This document shows, in pieces, positions 16,346-24,407 of a stretch of DNA of 64,000 nt. Source of the stretch: Streptomyces sp. Root1304 (lineage in GTDB: Bacteria; Actinomycetota; Actinomycetes; Streptomycetales; Streptomycetaceae). Within the stretch, counting starts at the first letter, position 1. Each line of letters opens with the position of its first letter. The stretch covers positions 190,809 through 254,808 of the forward strand of contig NZ_LMEP01000005.1 of the NCBI RefSeq assembly GCF_001426405.1, read 5' to 3'. The position numbers and the translations under genes were made by a program. The notes below the pieces were generated by a model. It worked only from the letters and a program-made list of their open reading frames with translations, did not search any database and was not told the origin of the DNA.

Positions 16346-17310
16346 GCGCGGTCCCCTTCCGGGAGGACGACGAGACGGCCGGTGGTGGTGCCGTCGGCGA
16401 CGCGCTGGACGGCGTCCGCCGCCCCGGCGAAGGGGACGCGCTCGCCGATGAGCGGCTTGATGAGGCCCTTGGCCGCGTACTCGGTCAGGGTCTCGTGACA
16501 GCGGGCGATCGAGGCCGGGTCCTTCGCCGCGTAGAGGCCCCAGTGGAGGCCGAGGACCGCGTAGTTCTTCACGAGGGCGTGGTTGAGCGCGGGGGCGGGG
16601 ACGGTACCGCTGGCGAAGCCGACGATCACGATCCGGCCCTCGAAGGCGACGCACTTCGCGGACTGCTGGTAGGCCTCGCCGCCGACGGGGTCGTAGATCA
16701 CGTCGGCGCCGCGTCCGCCGGTCGCGGCCTTGACGGCGGCGACGACGTCCTCGGAGCGGCGGTCGATCACCAGGTCGCAGCCGAGGGAGCGGGCGACGGC
16801 GGCCTTCTCGGGTCCGCCGACGACGCCGATGACGGTGGCGCCCGCGGCCTTGCCGAGCTGGACGGCGGCGCTGCCGACGCCGCCGGCCGCCGCGTGGACG
16901 AGGAGGGTCTCGCCCGCCCGGAGGGCGGCGCGGCGGTGCAGGCCGAACCAGCCGGTCTGGTAGCCGATGTGGAGGGCGGCGGCCTCGGCGTCGTCGAGCG
17001 CGTCGGGGGCGGGGAGCAGCCCGGCGGCGTCGGCGAGCACGAGGTCGGCGAAGCCGCCGTGCGGGAGGGCGGCGGTGGTGACGACCCGGCGGCCGTCCTC
17101 GGTCTCGGCGCAGACCTCGACGCCGGGGGTGAAGGGCAGCGGGGGGCGGACCTGGTAGTGGCCGCGGCAGAGCAGCGCGTCGGGGAAGTTGACGTTCGCG
17201 GCGCGGACCCTGAGGAGGACCTGACCGTCGCCGGGCGTGGGCGGGTCCACCTCCTCGCGGCGCATCACCGCGGCCGGTTCCCCGTTCTCGTACACACGCC
17301 ATGCCTGCAT
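16342..17310 (-). CDS. MDR-family NADPH:quinone oxidoreductase-like protein
   Basis: A 322-residue zinc-independent medium-chain reductase. The GroES-like half contains RVRAANVNFPDALLCRGHYQ and the phrase PFTPGVEVCA. The NADPH-binding Rossmann motif LLVHAAAGGVGSAAVQLGKA lies near residue 150. The family reduces quinones or the double bond of enoyl compounds, so with two acyl-CoA dehydrogenases in the operon an enoyl-CoA or acyl side-chain role is plausible. The ATG at 17310 is preceded by GGAGGAGG at a good distance. It is the promoter-proximal gene, directly downstream of two dyad operators. Confidence 0.9.
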   Translation of the reverse strand: MQAWRVYENGEPAAVMRREEVDPPTPGDGQVLLRVRAANVNFPDALLCRGHYQVRPPLPFTPGVEVCAETEDGRRVVTTAALPHGGFADLVLADAAGLLPAPDALDDAEAAALHIGYQTGWFGLHRRAALRAGETLLVHAAAGGVGSAAVQLGKAAGATVIGVVGGPEKAAVARSLGCDLVIDRRSEDVVAAVKAATGGRGADVIYDPVGGEAYQQSAKCVAFEGRIVIVGFASGTVPAPALNHALVKNYAVLGLHWGLYAAKDPASIARCHETLTEYAAKGLIKPLIGERVPFAGAADAVQRVADGTTTGRLVVLPEGDRA

Positions 17311-17327
17311 CCGGAAGCCTCCTCCAT

Positions 17328-17360
17328 ACCGAGCGGTCGGTGCATACTAAGCGGTCGCTT
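17328..17360. promoter_or_regulatory. pair of TetR-like dyads before the acyl-CoA dehydrogenase operon
   Basis: Two palindromes share the core GCGGTCG: ACCGA-N4-TCGGT (17328-17341) and AAGCG-GT-CGCTT (17349-17360). Their centres are 20 bases apart, so two dimers would bind the same face of the helix. They lie 18-50 bases upstream of the MDR start, where the promoter should be. TetR-family regulators of fatty-acid and acyl-CoA genes use sites of this shape. No tetR gene is in the window near them. Confidence 0.65.
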
Positions 17361-17377
17361 GCATCCGGGGGAACGGC

Positions 17378-17965
17378 TCAGCCGGACTTCTTCGGGCGGG
17401 CCCTGACGTGCATCCGCTCCCCCTGCGGCCCGAACAGGCTGAGGAACTCCACCGGCCCGTCGGCCGTCGGGCCGAACCAGTGCGGGACGCGGGTGTCGAA
17501 CTCGGCCGCCTCCCCCGCGGCGAGGACGACGTCGTGCTCGCCGAGGACCAGCCGGAGCTTCCCGGAGAGCACGTAGAGCCATTCGTAGCCCTCGTGGACG
17601 CGCGGGTCCGGTTCGCCCTGCGTCTCCTCCTGGATCACCTTGTACGCCTGGAGGCCGCCGGGCTGCCGGGTCAGCGGGAACATCGTGCGGCCGTGGCGCA
17701 CGATCGGCTTGGCCTTGACCCTCGGGTCGCCGGTGGCGGGGGCGCCGACGAGTTCGTCGAGCGGGACCTGATGGGCGCGGGCGAGCGGAAGGAGGAGTTC
17801 GAGGCTGGGTTTGCGCTGCCCGGACTCCAGGCGGGACAGGGTGCTCACGGAGATGCCGGTGGCGGCGGAGAGTTCGGCGAGGGTGACACCCCGGTCGCGG
17901 CGGACGCGGCGGAGCCGGGGGCCGACCTCGTTCAGGACGGCGTCTATGCGGTCGTCTTCGGTCAT
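17378..17965 (-). CDS. XRE-family regulator with cupin domain
   Basis: 195 residues. An N-terminal helix-turn-helix (about 15-70) contains RRVRRDRGVTLAELSAATG and ISVSTLSRLESGQRKPSLEL. A C-terminal cupin barrel (about 110-185) contains HEGYEWLYVLSGKLRLVLGE and AAEFDTRVPHWFG. Such XRE-cupin proteins usually repress a divergent enzyme gene and sense a small molecule in the barrel. Here it is divergent from a thioredoxin-reductase-like gene with only 66 bases between. That spacer holds a dyad that may be its own operator. The ATG at 17965 is the first start before the helix-turn-helix. Confidence 0.92.
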   Translation of the reverse strand: MTEDDRIDAVLNEVGPRLRRVRRDRGVTLAELSAATGISVSTLSRLESGQRKPSLELLLPLARAHQVPLDELVGAPATGDPRVKAKPIVRHGRTMFPLTRQPGGLQAYKVIQEETQGEPDPRVHEGYEWLYVLSGKLRLVLGEHDVVLAAGEAAEFDTRVPHWFGPTADGPVEFLSLFGPQGERMHVRARPKKSG

Positions 17966-17974
17966 GCGCCCAGT

Positions 17975-17991
17975 GTTGCAGAAACGGCAAC
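17975..17991. promoter_or_regulatory. dyad between XRE-cupin and flavoprotein genes
   Basis: GTTGC-N7-GCAAC is a perfect five-base dyad in the 66-base divergent promoter. A related half, TTGCCG, follows at 17997-18002. It is the natural candidate operator for the adjacent XRE-cupin regulator and could control both directions. Confidence 0.55.
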
Positions 17992-18031
17992 TTGGCTTGC
18001 CGTATCTCCGGGTGCGGGCGACGCTCGCCGT

Positions 18032-19015
18032 ATGAACGCACATCTGGACGACACGTACGACTACGAGGCCCTGGTGATCGGCGGGGGCGCGGCCGGGCTC
18101 AGCGCGGCCCTGATCCTGGGCCGGGCGCGGCGCAGGACCCTGGTGGTCGACGCCGGGGAGCCGCGCAACGCGCCCGCCGCGCACATGCAGGGCGTCCTGT
18201 CCCGGGACGGCATGAGCCCGGCGGACTTCCTCGCCGCCGGACGGGCCGAGATCGCGGAGTACGGGGTCGGCTTCCGGACCGGTGAGGTGACGGACGCGGC
18301 GCCCGACGGGCACGGCGGCTTCACCGTCACCCTGGCGGACGGCGGCACGGTTGCCGCGCGCCGGCTGGTCGTGACCACGGGGCTCGTCGACGAGCTGCCC
18401 GCGATCGACGGGCTCGCCGAGCGGTGGGGCCGCGACGTGCTGCACTGCCCCTACTGCCACGGCTGGGAGGTCCGCGACGGGTCCTTCGGGGTCATCGCCC
18501 ATCCCACGATGGCCGCCCACCAGGCGCTCATGGTCGCGCACTGGTCGAAGGACGTGACCCTGTTCCTGCACACCGCCGCCGAGCCCTCGGAGCACGAGGC
18601 GGCCCTCCTCGACGCGGCGGGCGTGCGGATCGAGCGGGGCGAGGTGACGGGGCTCGTGGTGGAGGACGACCGGCTGACCGGGGTGCGGCTGGCCGGCGGC
18701 CGGACCGTGGCCCGCTCGGTGGTGTTCGCCGCCGCCTCGCGCTTCGCACCCCGGGACGGGCTGCTGCGGCGGCTCGGCGCGGAGCTGCGCGAGACGCCCT
18801 TCGGAGAGTTCGTCGCGGTGGACGAGACGGGCCGCACGAGCGTGCCCGGTGTGTGGGCGGCCGGGAACGTGACCGGCCCGCAGGAGCAGGTGGTCAACGC
18901 GGTCAGCCGGGGCTACCGGGCGGGCGCGGCGCTCAACGGCGAGCTGGTCTTCGCCGACCTGGAGGACGCGGTGGCGCGCCGGCGGGCGGACGGGGCCGGT
19001 CGGCCGACCGGATGA
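18032..19015 (+). CDS. thioredoxin-reductase-like FAD oxidoreductase
   Basis: 327 residues. The FAD fold starts with ALVIGGGAAGLSAALILGRA. The redox-active CxxC is CPYC (HCPYCHGWEV), as in thioredoxin reductases. The NADPH-domain glycine motif is degenerate (FGVIAHPTMAAHQAL replaces a GxGxxA), as in a group of Streptomyces reductases that I recall. The C-terminal FAD segment is PGVWAAGNVTGPQEQVVNAV. It probably reduces a disulphide or oxidises a dithiol, as in holothin-type enzymes. The NADPH site variation suggests an unusual or absent nicotinamide substrate. The XRE-cupin gene is divergent, so expression is likely under its control. Confidence 0.9.
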   Translation: MNAHLDDTYDYEALVIGGGAAGLSAALILGRARRRTLVVDAGEPRNAPAAHMQGVLSRDGMSPADFLAAGRAEIAEYGVGFRTGEVTDAAPDGHGGFTVTLADGGTVAARRLVVTTGLVDELPAIDGLAERWGRDVLHCPYCHGWEVRDGSFGVIAHPTMAAHQALMVAHWSKDVTLFLHTAAEPSEHEAALLDAAGVRIERGEVTGLVVEDDRLTGVRLAGGRTVARSVVFAAASRFAPRDGLLRRLGAELRETPFGEFVAVDETGRTSVPGVWAAGNVTGPQEQVVNAVSRGYRAGAALNGELVFADLEDAVARRRADGAGRPTG

Positions 19016-19141
19016 ACGCGCGGGGCTGCGGCTGCGCCGTCCGGGTCGAGCGACGAGGATCGGCCATGGTGGCCGACACGCCGGAGGAACCGTCGGCGGG
19101 GCCCCGGCAGTGACGGACGACGGAAGGACGGGACACCTCCC

Positions 19142-19915
19142 ATGCTCGGTACGCAGTTCACCAAGGGTTCGCCCTGCTGGATCGACCTCGGCAGCCCCGA
19201 CACCGACGCGGCGGCCGCCTTCTACGGCGCCGTCCTCGGCTGGGAGTTCCGCTCGGCGGGGCCCGAGACCGGGGGCTACGGCTTCTTCCAGCAGGACGGC
19301 CGTACGGTCGCGGCGCTCGGCCCGCTCACCGAGGAGGGCGCGCACAGCGCCTGGACGGTCTACTTCCGGACCCCGGACGCGGACGCCACCCAGAAGGCGG
19401 CCGAGGCGGCGGGCGGCGCCGTGCGGGCGGCGGCCTTCGACGTCATGGAGGCCGGGCGGATGGCCGCCCTCACCGACCCGGGCGGCGCGGAGTTCGCCGT
19501 CTGGCAGGCGGGCACCACCCAGGGCCTCGAACGGACCTCGTCGACGAACACCCTGGTCTGGGTGGAACTGCACGTCACCGACCCGGAGGCCGTCCTCGGC
19601 TTCTACGGGAGCCTGTTCGGCTGGCGCTGGGCGGAGATGGACGCGCCCGGCATGACGTACCGGGTGGTCTCCACGGCCGAGGGCGACCAGCAGGACACCT
19701 CCTTCGGCGGCGCCGCCGAGCTCCAGAGCGACACTCCCCGCTGGATCCCGTACTTCGCGGTGGTGGACGTCGACGCGATGGCGGCCACCGCGCAGGGCAA
19801 CGGCGGCTCGGTCGTGATGCCGGCGGTCGACATCCCGGGCGTCGGCCGCATCGCCTGGCTGGCCGACCCCTTCGGTGCGCCCTTCGCGGTCCTCAAGCCC
19901 GCGCCGGCGGCCTGA
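19142..19915 (+). CDS. double-VOC-domain protein (glyoxalase/dioxygenase superfamily)
   Basis: 257 residues with two vicinal-oxygen-chelate domains in tandem. The first begins PCWIDLGSPDTDAAAAFYGA and the second LVWVELHVTDPEAVLGFYGS. Both end in a D-P-x-G-A-x-F-A-V or D-P-F-G-A-P-F-A-V motif. The family covers glyoxalase, dioxygenase and resistance proteins, and the function here is unknown. GGAAGGACGGGAC precedes the ATG at 19142. It lies 126 bases behind the flavoprotein gene on the same strand and ends at a strong terminator shared with the convergent deacetylase gene. Confidence 0.88.
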   Translation: MLGTQFTKGSPCWIDLGSPDTDAAAAFYGAVLGWEFRSAGPETGGYGFFQQDGRTVAALGPLTEEGAHSAWTVYFRTPDADATQKAAEAAGGAVRAAAFDVMEAGRMAALTDPGGAEFAVWQAGTTQGLERTSSTNTLVWVELHVTDPEAVLGFYGSLFGWRWAEMDAPGMTYRVVSTAEGDQQDTSFGGAAELQSDTPRWIPYFAVVDVDAMAATAQGNGGSVVMPAVDIPGVGRIAWLADPFGAPFAVLKPAPAA

Positions 19916-19969
19916 CCCGGCCGCCGTCGGAGGCGCCCCGGGGCACGGCCGCCGTCGGCGGGCGTACCG

Positions 19970-20000
19970 GGGCACGGCCGGGTCCGGCCCGGCCGTGCCC
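19970..20000. terminator. bidirectional terminator between VOC and deacetylase genes
   Basis: A perfect 13-base-pair stem (19970-19982 with 19988-20000) closes on TCCGG. Its left arm belongs to a 14-base direct repeat, CCGGGGCACGGCCG, present at 19938 and 19967. The hairpin touches the stop of the leftward deacetylase gene and serves the rightward VOC gene. Confidence 0.75.
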
Positions 20001-20001
20001 G

Positions 20002-20754
20002 TCAGCGGGCGAAGAGCTCGAAGGTCACCGCGGGCCGGCCGCCGAAGCGGTCGGCGGACCGGCCCGTCGCGGTGGTGAGGAAGGAACGGACGTACTCCTC
20101 CGGGTCCTCGTCCGTGAGGGCCTCGATGTAGGCGCGGTGGCAGAGGAGCGAACGGATCGCGCGGTCCAGGCCCCGGCTCGCGTCGACGGCGTGCGTCGGG
20201 GTGCTGGAGGCCGCGACCGCCACCCAGCGCACGCCGTTCCAGGGGTCGAGCCCCTGCTCGGTGAGCTCGGGGAAGATCCAGCGGTTTCCGGCGTCGGCCG
20301 CCGCGTCGAGCGTGGCACGGCCGACGGCCAGGTGGTCCGGGGTGTTCCAGGGGGCGCCAGGGCCGCCGCCCCAGGTGTCCCGGTGGTTGAGGGTGAGGAC
20401 GAGCTCCGGGCGGTGGCGGCGGATCGCGGCCGCGATGTCACGGCGCAGCCCGAGCCCGTACTCGATCGTCCCGTCGCGGTGGTCGAGGAACTCGACCGTC
20501 TCCACGCCGACGACGGCCGCGCTGTCCCGCTGCTCGCGCTCGCGGAGCGGACCGCAGACGTCCGGGGCGAGGGTGTCGATGCCCGCCTCGCCGCGGGTGG
20601 CGAGGACGTACACGACCTCCTTCCCGGCGTCGGTCCACTCGGCGACGGCGGCCGCGCAGCCGTACTCCAGGTCGTCGGGGTGGGCGACGACGGCGAGGGC
20701 GCGCTGCCAGTCGGCGGGCATCTCCGCGAGGTCCGTGACATCGGTTCCGGTCAT
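20002..20754 (-). CDS. PIG-L family deacetylase
   Basis: 250 residues of the LmbE/PIG-L zinc deacetylase fold. The metal motif A-H-P-D-D is at about residue 25 ([12 protein letters not shown]). The third ligand motif is [14 protein letters not shown]. The [11 protein letters not shown] loop lies between. These enzymes remove acetyl groups from GlcNAc-containing compounds such as mycothiol precursors and teicoplanin. The gene follows a SIS-domain sugar-phosphate gene with an ATGA overlap, which points to an amino-sugar substrate. Size and context do not match mshB, so this is an accessory member. Confidence 0.9.
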   Translation of the reverse strand: MTGTDVTDLAEMPADWQRALAVVAHPDDLEYGCAAAVAEWTDAGKEVVYVLATRGEAGIDTLAPDVCGPLREREQRDSAAVVGVETVEFLDHRDGTIEYGLGLRRDIAAAIRRHRPELVLTLNHRDTWGGGPGAPWNTPDHLAVGRATLDAAADAGNRWIFPELTEQGLDPWNGVRWVAVAASSTPTHAVDASRGLDRAIRSLLCHRAYIEALTDEDPEEYVRSFLTTATGRSADRFGGRPAVTFELFAR

Positions 20755-21683
20755 GGCCGCAGGATACGGGCCGCCTCCGACGCGGTCGGGCGGAACGCTC
20801 CGGAAAGGATCACCGAACGCGAGACGTTCCGGGGCCGGTCGGGGTTGAGTCCGCGCCGGTCCGCGAGGGCGACCGCGAGCCGCTGGGCGCGGACGAGCGC
20901 GGCGACCGGGTCGATCGCGTCGGCGGCGAACAGGGCGCCGGTGGACTCCACTTCGTCCCGCAGCCCGGAGGGGGCGGGGCCGAGGCACCAGACGAGGCTG
21001 GACCGGTCGCTGATGCTGATCGGCCCGTGTCGGTACTCCATCGCCGCGTACGACTCCGTCCAGGCGCGGGCGACTTCGCGGAGCTTGAGCGCCGCCTCGT
21101 CGGCGAGACCGACGGTCCAGCCGGTGCCGAGGAAGGTGAACTGGCCGCGCCGCTCCCAGGCGGCGGGCAGCCGTTCGTAGAGGACGAGTTCGGCGTCGGT
21201 GATGGAGGGCGTCAGGTCCACCCCGAGGCCCGCGCGCAGGAGTTGGAGGGCCGTGGTCGCGAACCGGGTCTGGACGACGGAGCGTTCGTCGGCGAAGCCG
21301 AGGTCGATCACCCGGTCGGCGAGCCGGCCGGCCGGGCTTCCGGGCACGCCGGTGAGGACGAGCGTCGGGATGTTCCCGGCCGCCCGGGCCAGCAGGTTCC
21401 CGACCTCCGTCGTGGTGCCGGAGCGGGTGAGGGCCACGATCCGGTCGTAGCCGCGGCCGAGCGGCGTGGTGTCGGAGGCCGGGAAGGCGTCGGTCTCGCC
21501 CGCGCCGAGGGACTCGCGCAGGGCCGCGTAGGCGCGGGCGATGAAGTACGAGGTGCCGCAGCCGACCACCGCGACGCGCTCGCCGCGGGCCGGGAGCGGT
21601 TCGGCGTGACGGTCCGCGATCTCGGCGGCACGGCGCCAGCAGTCGGGCTGGCCGGCGATCTCCGCGCTGACGTGGGTGCTCAT
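20751..21683 (-). CDS. SIS-domain sugar-phosphate isomerase/deaminase-like protein
   Basis: 310 residues with two SIS domains, as in the isomerase half of GlmS and in AgaS-type enzymes. The phosphate-binding serine loops are [17 protein letters not shown] and [17 protein letters not shown] third conserved phrase is EYRHGPISI. It has no glutaminase domain, so it would act as a sugar-phosphate deaminase/isomerase. GAGAGGAC precedes the ATG at 21683. It is coupled to the PIG-L deacetylase gene, and a GntR/LacI-like regulator gene lies just upstream on the same strand, together forming a likely amino-sugar utilisation unit. Confidence 0.88.
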   Translation of the reverse strand: MSTHVSAEIAGQPDCWRRAAEIADRHAEPLPARGERVAVVGCGTSYFIARAYAALRESLGAGETDAFPASDTTPLGRGYDRIVALTRSGTTTEVGNLLARAAGNIPTLVLTGVPGSPAGRLADRVIDLGFADERSVVQTRFATTALQLLRAGLGVDLTPSITDAELVLYERLPAAWERRGQFTFLGTGWTVGLADEAALKLREVARAWTESYAAMEYRHGPISISDRSSLVWCLGPAPSGLRDEVESTGALFAADAIDPVAALVRAQRLAVALADRRGLNPDRPRNVSRSVILSGAFRPTASEAARILRP

Positions 21684-21774
21684 GTCGGGTCCTCTCTCGC
21701 AGGGCTCCCCCGCGGGGCCCGGACCGAGTTCTACCGGCAGCCGTCGAGAGCACTCCATGAGCAATGTCGGACCA

Positions 21775-22908
21775 TTACTTGGACTTTCGCGCGCCGCCGG
21801 TTCCCGGCCGGCCCCCGCAGGAGGCCCGGACGACCAGCCGGGGGCGCAGCTGCACCTGGTGGAGCGGGGCGGCCTCGCCCTCGGCGAGGCGGCGGAGCAG
21901 GATCTGCGCGGCGAGCCGGCCCAGCTGGTACTTGGGCGGGGACACGGCCGTCAGCGGGGTCTCCGCGATGTCGGCGAACTCGTTGTCGTAGCTGATCAGG
22001 GCGAGGTCCTCGGGGACGCGGACCCCGGCGCGGCGGGCCGCGGCCAGCATCAGCGCGGCCTCCCGGTCGCCGAAGCAGAGGGCGGCGGTGACCCCGGCGG
22101 CGCGGAGCGCGGCGAGGGCCCGGCCGGCGCGGTCGGCGTCCCAGCCGGCCATCACGTCCCGCTCGTGGGGCGGTGCCTCGGGCAGTCCGAGGTCGTGGAG
22201 GGCGCGGGCGAATCCGGACTCGATGGGGGCGGTGGTGGGCGCGTCGGTACGGGTGACCAGGCCGAGCCGCCGGTGGCCGAGGGCGTGGAGGTGGCGGACC
22301 GCGTCGTAGGCGCCGCCCTCGTGGTCGGTGCAGACGTGCTCGGTGGGGTCGCCGGGGCCGTGGGCGGCCAGGCGGCGTTCGACGAGGACGGCGGGGACCG
22401 GGAGGGCGAGGAGTTCCTCGGCGCGCCGTCCGGGGTCGGTGGCGGTGTGCAGGCCGGGGACGAGGAGGAGGCCGTGGACGCCGGCGGAGAGGAGGCGTTC
22501 GACGGCGGCGTCCTCCTCGTCGGGGTCGTAGTGGGAGCAGGCGAGGACGAGCCGGGCGCCGGCGGAGGCGAGTTCCTTCTCGATGCCCTGGAGCACCCGG
22601 GGGTAGTAGAAGGTCGTGTCGGGGACGAGGACGCCGACGATCCGCCGCCCCGCGCCGTCCCGCTCGGGGCGGTGGGCGGCGAACGTGCCGGCGCCCTGGC
22701 GGCGTTCGACGAGGCCGAGGGCGACGAGGTCCTCGTAGGCGCGGCGGACGGTGGTGACCGACAGGCCGGTCTCGGTGGCGAGGGCGCGCTCGGTGGGGAG
22801 CTTGCTGCCGGGCGGCCAGGTGCCGTCGATGATGCCGCGCCGCAGCTCGGCCATGAGGGCCCGGAACTTCAGCTCCCGGCCCGATGCCGGTGTCTCGCGT
22901 CCCGTCAT
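21775..22908 (-). CDS. GntR-type regulator with LacI-like sensor domain
   Basis: 377 residues. The N-terminal winged helix of the GntR family contains ELRRGIIDGTWPPGSKLPTE and TGLSVTTVRRAYEDLVALGL. From about residue 85 a periplasmic-binding-protein-like sensor of the LacI type follows (GVLVPDTTFYYPRVLQGIEK, GHRRLGLVTRTDAPTTAPIE, ALISYDNEFADIAETPLTAV). This AraR-like architecture senses sugars. It lies 91 bases upstream of the SIS gene in the same orientation and is the likely repressor of the SIS-deacetylase pair. Confidence 0.9.
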   Translation of the reverse strand: MTGRETPASGRELKFRALMAELRRGIIDGTWPPGSKLPTERALATETGLSVTTVRRAYEDLVALGLVERRQGAGTFAAHRPERDGAGRRIVGVLVPDTTFYYPRVLQGIEKELASAGARLVLACSHYDPDEEDAAVERLLSAGVHGLLLVPGLHTATDPGRRAEELLALPVPAVLVERRLAAHGPGDPTEHVCTDHEGGAYDAVRHLHALGHRRLGLVTRTDAPTTAPIESGFARALHDLGLPEAPPHERDVMAGWDADRAGRALAALRAAGVTAALCFGDREAALMLAAARRAGVRVPEDLALISYDNEFADIAETPLTAVSPPKYQLGRLAAQILLRRLAEGEAAPLHQVQLRPRLVVRASCGGRPGTGGARKSK

Positions 22909-22985
22909 CCGGGCCCCCTCGTGTTCCGTCCGTGCTCGTGCCGCCCGGACGCCCGCTGCATCCTATGCGGGGGCGTCCGGGGTGC

Positions 22986-24293
22986 TCAGAGCTCGCCCCG
23001 GGAGAGGGCCAGCAGCCGGTCGAGTACGCGGGGGCCGCCCGCCCGCACCCCGTCGTGCTCGAACTCGTCGGTCACCCAGGTCCGCAGGCCGCGGATCGCG
23101 CGCGCGGTCTCCAGGGAGTGGGCGGTGTCCACGTACATGTCGTCGTGGTAGACGGCGGCGGCGACCGGGACCCGGTTGGCGGCGAGGCGCTCGGAGTCGT
23201 AGAGCGGCGCCCAGTCGGTGCGCGCGGCAAGGATCTCGGCGGTGTCGCGGAGGGGGCGCAGGGCGGGGTCGGCGGTGAAGTGCCAGGGGTGGACGGTCTC
23301 GCCGGTGAAGAGGAACGGCCGGCCCTCGGCGAGCGCGGCGCGGGCGTCGAACTCGGGGTGCTCGGCGCGGATCCGCTCGGCGGCCCAGTCGGTGGGGCCC
23401 CCGCCCTGGGCGTAGATGGCCTCGTGGAGCACGGCGTAGAGCGGGTGGCCGGCGTACGACAGCTGGGCCTGGACCTGCTCCAGGAAGGCGTCGGAGAGCT
23501 CGGGCCCGGCGGGGGTGGGGACGAACGCTCCTTCCAGGAGCAGATGGAGCTGGTGGGTGCCCTCGCCGGAGCCGAGGAGGATGCCGAGGGACTGGAAGGC
23601 CTCGGGGGTGAGGTGTCCGCCGCCGGGCAGGGTCACCTCGTGGGCGAGGAGGTGGGCGGCGATGGCGCGGGCCCGTTCGGCGTCCTGCGGGTAGCGGGCG
23701 AAGTGGGCCTCGTTCTTGCGCCGGATGCGGGGGAAGGCGGCGCGGTAGACCTCGTCGGCGGTGGCGTCGAGGGAGGGCAGGCCGCCGGTGACGAGGACGC
23801 GCTCCAGGCCCTCGGGGGCCGTGGAGAGGTAGTGGGTGGCGCAGAAGCCGCCGAAGCTCTGGCCGAGCACGGTCCAGGGGGCGCCGCCGGTGAGCCGGCG
23901 CCGGATGAGTTCGCAGTCCCGGACGATCGAGTCGGCGCGGAAGTGGGCCAGGTAGTCGGCCTGCTCGGCCGGGGTGCCGCGCAGGGGCAGGGTCTGCCGG
24001 TTGGCGGGGGTGGAGCGGCCGGTGCCGCGCTGGTCGAGGAGGAGGACGCGGAACTCCTTGACGGCCCGGCCGAGCCAGGCCTGCGGGCCGATGAAGCGGC
24101 GGGCGCCGAAGCCGGGGCCGCCCTCCAGGTAGACCAGCCAGGGCAGGCGGTCGCGGTCCGCTCCGGCGTGCCCGCTCGCCACGACCTCTCGGCCGAAGAC
24201 CTCGATGCGCTCGCCCTCGGGGCGGGCGTGGTCGAGGGGGACGGGGAAGCGGTGGTCGGTGAGGACGAGTCCCGGCTGCCGGTAGGTGGTCAC
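22986..24293 (-). CDS. prolyl aminopeptidase-like alpha/beta hydrolase (S33)
   Basis: 435 residues. The oxyanion phrase is LVYLEGGPGFGA, a D-Q-R-G-T-G-R-S motif follows (LLLDQRGTGRSTP), and the nucleophile elbow is GQSFGGF. The catalytic histidine is probably in DEFEHDG near the end. These features fit proline iminopeptidases and related S33 exopeptidases. There is no signal peptide, so it works inside the cell. The GTG at 24293 follows CAGGAGCAGGA; a longer frame upstream has no ribosome-binding site. It is transcribed alone. Confidence 0.9.
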   Translation of the reverse strand: MTTYRQPGLVLTDHRFPVPLDHARPEGERIEVFGREVVASGHAGADRDRLPWLVYLEGGPGFGARRFIGPQAWLGRAVKEFRVLLLDQRGTGRSTPANRQTLPLRGTPAEQADYLAHFRADSIVRDCELIRRRLTGGAPWTVLGQSFGGFCATHYLSTAPEGLERVLVTGGLPSLDATADEVYRAAFPRIRRKNEAHFARYPQDAERARAIAAHLLAHEVTLPGGGHLTPEAFQSLGILLGSGEGTHQLHLLLEGAFVPTPAGPELSDAFLEQVQAQLSYAGHPLYAVLHEAIYAQGGGPTDWAAERIRAEHPEFDARAALAEGRPFLFTGETVHPWHFTADPALRPLRDTAEILAARTDWAPLYDSERLAANRVPVAAAVYHDDMYVDTAHSLETARAIRGLRTWVTDEFEHDGVRAGGPRVLDRLLALSRGEL

Positions 24294-24407
24294 GGTGTTC
24301 CTGCTCCTGTTCGGTACGCCCCCGCGAGGACAGTGGATCACACGGCGGGGGCGTACCGGAGGCGGGGCGCCTCGGAGGCCGGGAGTGTCAGCCGGCGTAC
24401 CCGGGCG

